Positions 34,743 through 42,720 of a stretch of DNA of 64,000 nt are shown here, piece after piece. The DNA is from Salinisphaera hydrothermalis. GTDB taxonomy: Bacteria > Pseudomonadota > Gammaproteobacteria > Nevskiales > Salinisphaeraceae. The stretch lies in the NCBI RefSeq assembly GCF_040361195.1, contig NZ_APNE01000002.1, one strand, 5' to 3'. The translations under genes and the position numbers were made by a program. Under the pieces are notes generated by a model, which searched no databases, was not told where the DNA came from, and saw nothing but the letters and a program-made list of their open reading frames with translations. Every line of letters begins with the position of its first letter. Position 1 is the stretch's first letter.

Positions 34743-34783
34743 CGTGGTGATCGGACGAACGAAATCGTCATCACCACGCTTTT
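34743..34783 (+). terminator. Rho-independent terminator of fnr-like gene 1
   Basis: GTGGTGAT (34744-34751) pairs with ATCACCAC (34770-34777), with an inner ACGA/TCGT pair, followed by CTTTTG. It lies about 20 bases after the stop. Confidence 0.6.
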
Positions 34784-34886
34784 GCGGAGAAAGAGCCTCT
34801 CACCTCTTCTATTCACCCCGCATAAAAACAAACTAAATATCCGTATCGAAATTGTTAAAGCTATTCGGGCAACCGTAGTTCGATTT

Positions 34887-37418
34887 CTAATGCGTGCGCC
34901 GCAGCGATATCGGTTTGATGACCTGCTTTATATGCATCCAGGCATGAGCGCCAGACCGCGGGTACACATCCAGGAAACGATAAGTCTTGAGCTTCACCCA
35001 ATCCATAACCAGCATCCAGCCCAGCGCGTAAAGCCAGATCAGCCCAATAGACAACCATGAAATAGCGGGCATCAGCCAGCCAAAGGCAACGAAGCATACG
35101 CCTACGATTTGCGTGCCGATAATGGCGATGGATAGTTGCCAGGACGGATACGGCGGCCGCCACAATGGATGGCGTGTGCGCGTGACAAACAATAGAAGAT
35201 GGCCGCCCACGATAAAGCGCAGGAACATCATGCTCTGCGTCTCGGAAATCCCGATATGAAACCAATGCCGGGCCAGCCAATACAGGCCAAGACTTTGGAT
35301 CAAGGCCAGCAGACCGAGTACGGCCGAGATGGTCAGCAAACGATCCATCTGCCAGCGCACGGGCTTTGGACTCAGCTCTGCGTTATCCCAGGCGATCGTC
35401 ATGATCGGGATATCGTCGAGCAGAGCGATCAAAATGATCATAATGGTCGTTAGCGGATAGCGGTTGTGCAGCAGCATGACCAAAACGACAAACGCCATGA
35501 TGCTCAACGTCATCGCGATACGATAGATCGTATAGCTCATCATGCGTTCGAAGATGCGGCGCGCTTCTTCGACCGCCGCGATGATGACCGATAGGCCCGG
35601 CGCGGTGAGGATCAGGCTGGCCGCACTGCGTGCCGCGTCGGTCGCCCCGGACACGGCAATCCCGACTTCGGCCTGCTTCAAGGCTGGCGCATCGTTAACG
35701 CCGTCGCCCGTCATGGCGACTATATGGCCACTATCCTGAAGTGACTTGACGATGGAATACTTATGTTCGGGAAAGACTTCAGCAAAACCGTCGGCTTGTT
35801 CAATGGTGCGTGCCGCTAATGCCGGGCCATCGGCGTCATCCGCCGCCGCATCCGCCAGGCGGCCGGCCGGCTGAATATTGGTTCCCATATCCAGCTGCCG
35901 CGCGATTTCGCGCGCGATTGCCACATTGTCACCGGTGACCATTTTGACGTCGATGCCATGATCGCGAGCGACTGCAATCGTTTCTTTGGAATCATCCCGG
36001 GGCGGATCGTATAACGGCAAAATCCCCAGGAACTGCCACCGCGTCTGTCCGTCATCCAGGCGCGCCACGCCCAGCGTCCGGTACCCTCTTTGCGCCGCGT
36101 CATTAACCGCCTTGGTTGCTTGATCCAGCATTTCCCCTGATAGCGCGCACAGTTCGAACACGACTTGCGGCGCGCCTTTAGTGGCTCGGAAAGCCTGATG
36201 ATGACCATCCGCGATCGCGGCTTCGGTACGTTTGTGAACCGGATCGAATGGAGTGAAATGCGCCTGCTGGTAACCCTCCAGCAACGACGGGTCGGACAGA
36301 CCCTGGATGATGGCGTTGTCGATCGCGTCCCGGTCTTCGGGCTTGGACGCCAAGGCCGCGCATAGCACGACATCGGCCGGCTTGGCCCCCGCAAACACAA
36401 TCGGCTCACCCAGGGTCAGCTGATTTTTTGTCAGCGTGCCGGTCTTGTCGCTGCACAGCACATCGACACCGGCGATCTCTTCAATGGACTCGAGTCGCGA
36501 GACGATGGCTTTCATCCGAGACAGCGCTAAAGCGCCGAGCGCCATGGTGACCGACAGCACTGCCGGTAGCGCGACCGGAATCGACGCCACAACGACAATC
36601 AGCACAAAAGAAAGCAGTTGCAGTATCGGCATGCCACGTGCGATTTCGACGCCGATCAGCAACAATGAAAGCGCCGCCGCACATACAATGAGCATGTTGC
36701 CGATACGCAGTACCGCCTTTTGAAAATGCGATACGGCGCCCGCCGTTTGTACGAGCTTCGCCGTTTGCCCGAAATAGGTCTGAGCCCCGGTGGCGCAAAC
36801 GACCGCCACCATCTCGCCTTCCTTGATCAGCGTGCTCGAATACGCGATGTCTCCCGTATTCTTGGTGACCGGCAGCGATTCACCGGTCAGCGCTGATTGG
36901 TCGACGGACAGATAATCGCCTTCGAGCAATTTCACATCGGCCGGGGTCACGTCGCCAAGCCGGAGCCTGACAATATCGCCCGGAACCAGGTCGGTCGCAT
37001 CGATCTCGGCCCACTTTCCGTCCCGGCGTACCCGGGCCTTCAAGGCCAGCTGTCCTTTCAACGCATCCAGCGCGTCGCCAGCCGACTTTTCTTCCCAGAA
37101 GCCGATGCCGCCATTGATCAGCAGCATGGCGAGAATCACGATAAAACTGTCCCAATCGCCATCGACGGCCGAAAGCACGGCAGCGAGCTCGATCATCCAG
37201 GGGATCGGCCCCCAGAAATAGGAGACCAGCTGTCGCCATAGCGATCGCTTCTTTTCGCTCAGTGCATTCGGCCCCACAGACGCAAGACGGCCACGGGCGC
37301 TTTCGCTATCCAGCCCATCCATCCGTGTGTCGAGTTTTGCGAGCGTCGCGGCCGTATCGAGCGCGGCGAACTCGTTCACTCCATTGTCTTTTCTCTGCTT
37401 CGCGGCCTGGGTTGCCAT
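34887..37418 (-). CDS. P-type H+-ATPase (plasma-membrane type, P3A)
   Basis: This 843-residue membrane pump is a P-type ATPase of the proton-efflux group, best known from plants, fungi and archaea and scattered in bacteria. It has the TGES loop, the phosphorylated Asp in CSDKTGTLTKNQL (about residue 325), KGAPQVVFELC, MVTGDNVAIA and AMTGDGVNDAPALKQAEVGIA. The span with PVALPAVLSVTM and the later LIALLDDIPIMTIAWDNAE, with its Asp residues, fit proton transport. It lacks the C-terminal autoinhibitory domain of plant enzymes. It would expel protons at the cost of ATP, sensible in acid stress. A usp remnant and an FNR-type box lie upstream, so it may belong to the same low-oxygen programme. Confidence 0.93.
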   Translation of the reverse strand: MATQAAKQRKDNGVNEFAALDTAATLAKLDTRMDGLDSESARGRLASVGPNALSEKKRSLWRQLVSYFWGPIPWMIELAAVLSAVDGDWDSFIVILAMLLINGGIGFWEEKSAGDALDALKGQLALKARVRRDGKWAEIDATDLVPGDIVRLRLGDVTPADVKLLEGDYLSVDQSALTGESLPVTKNTGDIAYSSTLIKEGEMVAVVCATGAQTYFGQTAKLVQTAGAVSHFQKAVLRIGNMLIVCAAALSLLLIGVEIARGMPILQLLSFVLIVVVASIPVALPAVLSVTMALGALALSRMKAIVSRLESIEEIAGVDVLCSDKTGTLTKNQLTLGEPIVFAGAKPADVVLCAALASKPEDRDAIDNAIIQGLSDPSLLEGYQQAHFTPFDPVHKRTEAAIADGHHQAFRATKGAPQVVFELCALSGEMLDQATKAVNDAAQRGYRTLGVARLDDGQTRWQFLGILPLYDPPRDDSKETIAVARDHGIDVKMVTGDNVAIAREIARQLDMGTNIQPAGRLADAAADDADGPALAARTIEQADGFAEVFPEHKYSIVKSLQDSGHIVAMTGDGVNDAPALKQAEVGIAVSGATDAARSAASLILTAPGLSVIIAAVEEARRIFERMMSYTIYRIAMTLSIMAFVVLVMLLHNRYPLTTIMIILIALLDDIPIMTIAWDNAELSPKPVRWQMDRLLTISAVLGLLALIQSLGLYWLARHWFHIGISETQSMMFLRFIVGGHLLLFVTRTRHPLWRPPYPSWQLSIAIIGTQIVGVCFVAFGWLMPAISWLSIGLIWLYALGWMLVMDWVKLKTYRFLDVYPRSGAHAWMHIKQVIKPISLRRTH

Positions 37419-37520
37419 ATCGATACCTGTCCCGACACATCAGATCCATAACGACCGGAAACCGGATCCGGCCCTTCGGCGTCGCCGCCGCGGCTCGCCC
37501 TGAGCCAACCCACGAGAGCG

Positions 37521-37705
37521 CCCGGTCAACACACGATGAATAGGCCCTTCACGCATCAGATGGCGGGTGATACCGGCCGGCGGCCACTCCTGCAGACGTG
37601 AGTGGCCATGCACAGCCCATCGATGTTTCGGTCGGCCACAATCGAGGTCAGGACCTCGTCCACGCTGTGCGAGCCAGCCCCGGTTTCGACGACGTGATAT
37701 ACGCC
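37521..37705 (-). pseudogene. Universal stress protein remnant
   Basis: Read on the minus strand, 37705-37556 encodes a 49-residue piece containing VDEVLTSIVADRNIDGLCMA, which aligns with VSEVLLSMVADKAADLLCMG of the intact Usp at 39,797-40,621. The frame then stops at 37556, while another frame from about 37574 continues with GITRHLMREGPIHRVLTG, like the C-terminal strand and helix of Usp proteins. A frameshift and loss of the N-terminal half therefore seem likely. The stretch lies between the H+-ATPase gene and an apparently intact FNR-type promoter. Confidence 0.5.
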
Positions 37706-38403
37706 CTGCCTCGCGATCGATATTGGGCGTCTTCCGAATAATCACTTCGCATCAAACTCTTAGGGCCCACCTACTATCGGCTAGAGTTAGCTTGACGATG
37801 CATCAATATAAGTCTGTGAGTCACCACGCCGATTGATGCAGGTCAAATACAACAGATACGACCAAAAACGCGCTGATCGGCATTCCGTGGGTCTGGTCCG
37901 GATAACTCGTGGCACCTGGCGGCCACGACATGGGCGGCGGCTCGCGCGCGTCGACTACCGGCCCGGCGTTCGGAATCGCCTGCACGCCCCGTTTGCTGCC
38001 ACCACGGCACGAAGCCGGTCGAGCGGCCCGACTCCGCATCGGCATAAACAGCGCCAGTCGGAGGGCGGAAAAACGCAAGCGGCCGTCGGCCCCACCCGAC
38101 CGATCGCGGCGACCATGCGCCCGACGACATTGACTGACTGGTCGCCGCGCGGACGCTGCTGCCGGGGCCCGGCGCTGCCCTCGGACCTGTGACCGGCACC
38201 GTAACCGAGCCTGCCGCCGGGGCGTGGATGACCGTCAAAGACTCGCACCGCGGCGCAAATTGAACGGCTTCAGCGGTCTGGTGGACACGATATGAACGCC
38301 GGCCCGGTACGCATCGAGGCCGATGACCCGATCGAGATGCGCATTGACGTGCACAACCGCGGTTTTGAAACGCCCCTAACCCGCAGCCATCCACGCGCGC
38401 CTT
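37706..38403. other. Degenerate-looking intergenic region
   Basis: About 700 bases hold the FNR-type box at 37833-37846 but no gene I can support. Frames on both strands are Arg/Pro/Ala-rich with no domain. It may be decayed coding sequence from the usp side. Confidence 0.4.
37833..37846 (-). promoter_or_regulatory. FNR/Anr box ahead of the usp remnant and H+-ATPase
   Basis: TTGATGCAGGTCAA (plus strand) has one mismatch. On the minus strand TATATT (37805-37810) sits about 32 bases from the centre, an excellent class II -10. The first gene it faces is the usp remnant, then the H+-ATPase. Confidence 0.6.
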
Positions 38404-39027
38404 TCATGCATTGGGTTTGCGCTGCGTCGAATCGGCGACGGGCGCCAAATCGCCGGCCGGGAGAGAACGGTGCAAACGGGCAGCAAAAGACTTCAGCAAC
38501 GCCTCGTCCGGCGGTAGCTTGGTGAACAGACGCCGCTCACTGCGCCCGTACGCGGCCAGAATCGCAATCAGCGCGCGCAATTCAACGCAACACGTCTCGG
38601 TCTGCTGTTGCGACACCCCGACCGCAACGCGTCTCCGTCGTCGCTCTATTTCGTTCTGTTGGCGCCTGAGACGGTTCAATCGCGCCCGCCCGAGCAAGGC
38701 GCCTTCGATCAACCGTGGATATAAGAGTTCTTCCCCGGCCGCCCGGTAACACACCAGGTTGGCCGTGAATTCCTGCAGCCGCGTCTCGGCCGTCGGCCAC
38801 GCTGCCTCGATAATCGCCAGCTGTACTTCGTTGAGCAGCGAGACGCAGTACTGATTGCTCAACAGTGCCAGTACGCCATACGTCGTCAATGCGATATCCG
38901 ACCGTGGAACACTGAATGCATCGTCGCGCCAAAATCTTCGGAACGCGTTGATCTGGCTCAAGATCGAACCGATCTCGCAACGGACGATAACGGGACCATC
39001 TGGCAGCAGGATGACGCCCACGAGCAC
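38404..39027 (-). CDS. Hypothetical helical protein, hemerythrin-like layout without its histidines
   Basis: I do not recognise this 207-residue protein with certainty. It is predicted all-helical. The spacing of EELLYPRLIEG, RRQQNEIERRR and ILAAYGRSERRLFTKLP recalls the helices of HHE hemerythrin domains (E-LYP-L, EH-I, H-E-LFP-LP), but the iron-binding histidines are absent (Gln, Asn, Tyr in their places). So it may be a non-metal relative, or the likeness may be chance. The start is a GTG at 39027, with no good ribosome site, 13 bases after the stop of the Anr-like regulator gene; the two and the usp gene form one operon. Confidence 0.6.
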   Translation of the reverse strand: MLVGVILLPDGPVIVRCEIGSILSQINAFRRFWRDDAFSVPRSDIALTTYGVLALLSNQYCVSLLNEVQLAIIEAAWPTAETRLQEFTANLVCYRAAGEELLYPRLIEGALLGRARLNRLRRQQNEIERRRRRVAVGVSQQQTETCCVELRALIAILAAYGRSERRLFTKLPPDEALLKSFAARLHRSLPAGDLAPVADSTQRKPNA

Positions 39028-39040
39028 AAAGACGCCATGC

Positions 39041-39793
39041 TCAGTCCTGCTCCGACCAGCCAGCGACCGCGCATTGAATCAACAGCGCGGCATCCACGAT
39101 CTGTAGTTGCTTGCCTTGCACTTCAAGGATTCCGGCTTTTTCCAGACGCCGGAAGGCGCGTGACACCGTCTCCTGCGCCAAACCGAGATAATTCGCGATT
39201 TCCGCTCGCGACATCGATAGCCGGAAGGTACGGGCAACGCTGCCATTGCGGCCGAGACGGCAGGCGAAGCTGAGCATCAGGATGGCAACGCGCTCGGTCG
39301 AACGTCGCTGGTTGACCACCAGCAAAAGCTGTTCGTGCTGTGCCAGCGCTCTTCCGACCAGCGCGACCAGTGCATCGCGCAGGGCGGGCGCCTGCTGCAT
39401 CGCATCCTGTAGTCGGTGCAACGGCAGAACGCGCACCCGAGTCGTTGTAATGGCCGTGGCCATGCAGACGTGCTCGCGTCGCGGCAGCGCATCCAGGCCG
39501 ACCAGTTCGGTACGAAAATGAAACCCCGTGATTTGTTCGCGCCCTTCATCGTCGACGATCACGGTCTTGAGCATGCCGTCGATGACGCAGTAGAGCGCGT
39601 GCATGCCGTGCCCCTGCCGGAACAGCCGTTCTCCGCGAACCAGCCGGCGTTCGCGCGATACATCGTCGCCGAGCTGGGCCATAGCAAGCGGCGATAGCGC
39701 ATGCGGCAGGCACAACTCGTTGATGCTCGCGCTGCGACTGTAGTGCAGCAGATCGGCAACCCGAAGCGTGGCGTGGGAATTCAGGTCCGCCAC
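39041..39793 (-). CDS. Anr/FNR-family regulator 2, cluster cysteines lost
   Basis: This 250-residue CRP/FNR regulator resembles Anr of Pseudomonas along its length: LYCVIDGMLKTV, GREQITGFHFRTELVGLDAL and the DNA-binding segment MSRAEIANYLGLAQETVSRA, whose Glu-x-x-Ser-Arg should read TTGAT half-sites. But the N-terminal cluster motif is SRSASINELC where FNR has CQDCSISQLC: only the last Cys (C28) remains, and the internal Cys aligns with R121. It therefore should not bind the [4Fe-4S] cluster, and may act without oxygen control or sense something else. The start is a GTG three bases after the usp stop; the genes are one operon under an FNR-type box. Confidence 0.9.
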   Translation of the reverse strand: MADLNSHATLRVADLLHYSRSASINELCLPHALSPLAMAQLGDDVSRERRLVRGERLFRQGHGMHALYCVIDGMLKTVIVDDEGREQITGFHFRTELVGLDALPRREHVCMATAITTTRVRVLPLHRLQDAMQQAPALRDALVALVGRALAQHEQLLLVVNQRRSTERVAILMLSFACRLGRNGSVARTFRLSMSRAEIANYLGLAQETVSRAFRRLEKAGILEVQGKQLQIVDAALLIQCAVAGWSEQD

Positions 39794-39796
39794 GCG

Positions 39797-40621
39797 TCAA
39801 CAGACCACGAATGTCGGCACCATCATCCGGCGCATGAGGGCGGCACTAGTCTGACCCACCGCGACCTGGCGTAACTTGGGATGCCCGTAGACCCCCATGC
39901 ACAGCAAGTCGGCCGCCTTATCCGCGACCATCGAAAGCAGCACTTCACTTACTTCAAGAACACCGGCAGGCACCGTTGTTACCGAGGCGTTTACGTGATG
40001 CCGTGCCAGATAGGACTTGATCTCATGGCCGTCGGCCGATTGCACCTTCGCATCGAGACCGGGCGTGACGTCCTCTTTCACGATGACGACGTCCACGGTG
40101 GTCGCATTGACGAGAAACGGCAACGCCGCACTCACCATACGGGCCGCCTGCGGCGAATCGTTCCAGGCGAGGATGACGCGGCTTGCGATGTGGGCAAAAC
40201 GATCGGAACGCGGGAGCACCAGGACCGGGCGCCCGGACATCAACGCAATTTCGACCGGATCTTCGTAGGTTCCCAGTCCCCCTCGATCGGAGGGATCGAA
40301 CTGCCCCATGACGATCAGATCCGCATACAATCCATGCCGGGCGACTCGCTCCACCCGATCGCCCTCGTCGGAACGCCATTCATACCGCACGCCGGCGTAT
40401 CGCCGTGCCAATGCTTCGAACTTGTGCACGAGTTCGGTCTCCCTACGTTCAGAATAGACGTCGAGTTGCCCTGGATCGCCGCTGTGGCCGATCTCGGGCG
40501 CCCCCTGATGAATCGCCGTCACATAGGCCCCATGCTGAACGGCCAACCGTAGCGTGTAGTCCCAGATCGTTTCGCGGTGTTGCACCGAACTTGCATCCAG
40601 CAGGACCGTTTCGTAACCCAT
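39797..40621 (-). CDS. Universal stress protein, tandem-domain
   Basis: This 274-residue protein has two Usp domains, like Escherichia coli UspE. The first starts at YETVLLDASS and includes YADLIVMGQFDPSDRGG; the second starts near RVILAWNDSPQAARMV and ends with DLLCMGVYGHPKLRQVAVGQTS. The second keeps part of an ATP-loop pattern. In Pseudomonas such genes are Anr-controlled and needed for anaerobic survival. I place the start at ATG 40621 preceded by a GGGGG stretch; a longer in-frame start would lie within a strong hairpin. It heads the usp-anr-like-hypothetical operon and has a perfect FNR-type box 137-150 bases upstream. Confidence 0.9.
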   Translation of the reverse strand: MGYETVLLDASSVQHRETIWDYTLRLAVQHGAYVTAIHQGAPEIGHSGDPGQLDVYSERRETELVHKFEALARRYAGVRYEWRSDEGDRVERVARHGLYADLIVMGQFDPSDRGGLGTYEDPVEIALMSGRPVLVLPRSDRFAHIASRVILAWNDSPQAARMVSAALPFLVNATTVDVVIVKEDVTPGLDAKVQSADGHEIKSYLARHHVNASVTTVPAGVLEVSEVLLSMVADKAADLLCMGVYGHPKLRQVAVGQTSAALMRRMMVPTFVVC

Positions 40622-40642
40622 CGTTGCCCCCGCAGCGCCATG

Positions 40643-40682
40643 ACCGTTGGACAGAATACCGCTAGGCATTCTGTCCAACGGT
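40643..40682 (-). promoter_or_regulatory. 15-bp stem hairpin in the usp leader
   Basis: Bases 40643-40657 pair perfectly with 40668-40682 around a 10-nt loop, one of the strongest inverted repeats I see. It lies between the FNR-type box and the usp start codon, so it would fold in the 5' leader of the mRNA. No T-run follows it on the minus strand, so it is not a standard terminator. Confidence 0.7.
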
Positions 40683-40756
40683 TGCCCCGGCGAGGCCGAT
40701 CGCTCGCAATCCCGGGGATCTCGGCCGAAGCATGCGCGAATCCGGCGCCCCGGTCG

Positions 40757-40770
40757 TTGATTTCAATCAA
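40757..40770 (-). promoter_or_regulatory. FNR/Anr box of the usp operon (perfect)
   Basis: TTGATTTCAATCAA matches the consensus exactly. It lies upstream of usp; a recognisable -10 at class II distance is weak (CATGCT, 40728-40733). Confidence 0.75.
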
Positions 40771-40827
40771 CTGAAAAATCAGCGGAATCGCGACATAGCC
40801 GGAATGTGGCATATGTGAGCGCCGGAT

Positions 40828-40845
40828 TTATGACATAGGTCATAA
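40828..40845 (+). promoter_or_regulatory. Palindromic operator upstream of fnr-like gene 3
   Basis: TTATGACATAGGTCATAA is a perfect palindrome (TTATGAC-N4-GTCATAA) 60-78 bases before the start codon. It has CRP/FNR-like geometry but a different half-site (ATGAC rather than TTGAT), so another family member may bind it. Confidence 0.55.
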
Positions 40846-40905
40846 ACGCCATGCGCCGTCCGACTAGCATCGGGCTATGCATTTCCGCGGTCATATGGAT
40901 CAGAT

Positions 40906-41676
40906 ATGTCGAACGGGAACCATGACCGGCAACGGCGGCTTGCACCAGAGCCCATCCGAAAGCCATCCGGGTCGCCGCGTGCCGTACCGTCCGCCAACTG
41001 TCACGCCTGTGCATTCAAGCCCACGTGCTTGCCCGCAGAACTCGACGGCGAGGCGCTGACGCGCTTCGAGCAGCGGGTCTGGCGCTCGTCACGGGCAGTG
41101 CGTGCCGGCGAGGTCTTGGTCCGGCAAGGCGAAACGATCGATGCGCTATATGCGCTACGCGTCGGCTCGATGAAGGCTTTCTTCGATGAGCCCGATGGCA
41201 CCGAGCGCGTATTGGCTTTCCGCTATCCGGGCGCCATCGTCGGCCTGGCCGAGCCTTACCAACAATGCTGGTCGCGCAGTTTTGTCGCCCTCGAAAACAC
41301 CTGGGTCTGTCGTATTCCGAGCACGGTAATCGATGACGTACTGCAGTATCAGTTGATCCACCTGATGAGCGCCTGCCTTCGCCGTGAATATCAATCCCAC
41401 CTGACGCTCGCGCTGACCAGCAGCACGCGTCGCGTGGTCGCATTCCTGCTGGAGACGAGCGCGACCTTCGGCGCACTCGGCCAGTCTGCGGTCCGTCTTC
41501 GTCTGCCCATGACCTACCTCGATATCGCCAGCTATCTGGGTATGCGTCATGAATCGCTCTCGCGCACACTCGGCCAGTTGGAAAAACAAGGCCTGATCCA
41601 GAAAGACGGCAAGGTCATCGAACTCAACGATCTCGCGCGGCTTCGGCGGATGAAAGACGAATCGACACGCGATTGA
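40906..41676 (+). CDS. FNR-family oxygen-sensing regulator 3
   Basis: This 256-residue paralog of regulator 1 keeps the full cluster set at the same numbers: C32-x2-C35-x5-C41 (NCHACAFKPTC) and C135 (NTWVCRIP). The recognition segment YLGMRHESLSRTL is identical to that of regulator 1, so both probably bind the same operators. It has an extra Cys at 121 and lacks the long C-terminal tail of regulator 1. The ATG at 40906 has only a weak ribosome site. A perfect palindrome and, further up, the usp FNR-type box are in its divergent upstream region. It converges with arcC. Confidence 0.92.
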   Translation: MSNGNHDRQRRLAPEPIRKPSGSPRAVPSANCHACAFKPTCLPAELDGEALTRFEQRVWRSSRAVRAGEVLVRQGETIDALYALRVGSMKAFFDEPDGTERVLAFRYPGAIVGLAEPYQQCWSRSFVALENTWVCRIPSTVIDDVLQYQLIHLMSACLRREYQSHLTLALTSSTRRVVAFLLETSATFGALGQSAVRLRLPMTYLDIASYLGMRHESLSRTLGQLEKQGLIQKDGKVIELNDLARLRRMKDESTRD

Positions 41677-41768
41677 GCGGCAACGACCGGCCCCGCTCTG
41701 CTTCACACCGATCATTCGCAAAGGGCCGCGTCGCGCGTATTCCGAGATCAGTGGCGCCGGTCGAGCGC

Positions 41769-42719
41769 TTAGCGGGGCTCTCTCCAATAATAGGCACACT
41801 CGCCCTTGGCGCCCGCCTCGATACGCGTGCCGGCCCGGCCGTTGAGCAGTAACAACGCATCTTCGAGCCGACCAATGGCCGCCATCCCGCCGGTCCGGGC
41901 GACGAAATCCCGGGCCGCGGCAATCTTGGGCGCCATCGAGCCGGCGGCGAACGTCATATCGTCCAGGGTCCCGGCGCTGACGCGCCGGATCCGGCGCGCC
42001 GCCGGCGTGCCGAAATCCACTTGCACCGCATCGACATCGGTCAACAACATCAATGCATCGGCGTTCAGGCAGCGGGCGAGCAATGCGGAGGTCGCATCCT
42101 TGTCAATGACCGCCTCCACACCGCCGTAGGAGCCGTCGTCGCGTCGAACCACGGGAATGCCACCGCCGCCGGCACAGATCGGGATCACGCCTTCGCGTAA
42201 CAGCAGCGCGATCACGTCCAGTTCGAGGATGTCCACCGGGGCTGGCGAGGCCACCACACGACGATAGCGACCGCCGTCCGGCGCGATGGACCAACCGTGC
42301 TGCCGGGCCATCGCTTCAGCATCACGCTGGGTGTAGACCGGCCCGACCGGTTTCGTCGGCTGCTGGAAGGCGGGATCGGCCGCGGCGACTTCCACTTGCG
42401 TGAGTAGCGTCGCGATGCCGCGATCGCGCGGTAGCCGGTTCGCCAGCTCCTGCTCAATCAGATAACCGATCATGCCTTCCGTCTCGGCGCCGAGCACATC
42501 CAGCGGATACAGTTCGTCAGCGTTGTAGGCCTCGCCCTGAAGCGCCAATAGTCCGACCTGCGGCCCGTTGCCGTGCGCGATGACGACTTCGTGCCCGCCG
42601 TTAACCAGTCGGGCCAGCACTTCGGCGGCGATTGCGGCATTCGCGCGTTGATTCTCGGCCGTCAGCGGCTGGCCTCGCCGCAGGAGCGCATTGCCGCCGA
42701 GTGCCACCACTACGCGCAT
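41769..42719 (-). CDS. arcC: Carbamate kinase
   Basis: ArcC transfers phosphate from carbamoyl phosphate to ADP, giving ATP, CO2 and ammonia, the energy step of the arginine deiminase pathway. The family signatures are clear: VVVALGGNALLRRGQ at the N-terminus, VIAHGNGPQVGLLALQ, PICAGGGGIPVV, EAVIDKDATSALLA and FAAGSMAPKIAAARDFV. Length (316) is normal. Its start follows the arcB stop by one base, so it is translationally tied to it. It is the last gene of the five-gene arc operon and converges with an FNR-type regulator gene. Confidence 0.97.
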   Translation of the reverse strand: MRVVVALGGNALLRRGQPLTAENQRANAAIAAEVLARLVNGGHEVVIAHGNGPQVGLLALQGEAYNADELYPLDVLGAETEGMIGYLIEQELANRLPRDRGIATLLTQVEVAAADPAFQQPTKPVGPVYTQRDAEAMARQHGWSIAPDGGRYRRVVASPAPVDILELDVIALLLREGVIPICAGGGGIPVVRRDDGSYGGVEAVIDKDATSALLARCLNADALMLLTDVDAVQVDFGTPAARRIRRVSAGTLDDMTFAAGSMAPKIAAARDFVARTGGMAAIGRLEDALLLLNGRAGTRIEAGAKGECAYYWREPR

Positions 42720-42720
42720 C

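Noticed and set aside
37792..37806. TTGAC...ATCAA at the -10 region next to the box at 37833
   Set aside because: The half-sites are separated by five bases instead of four, which breaks the FNR geometry.
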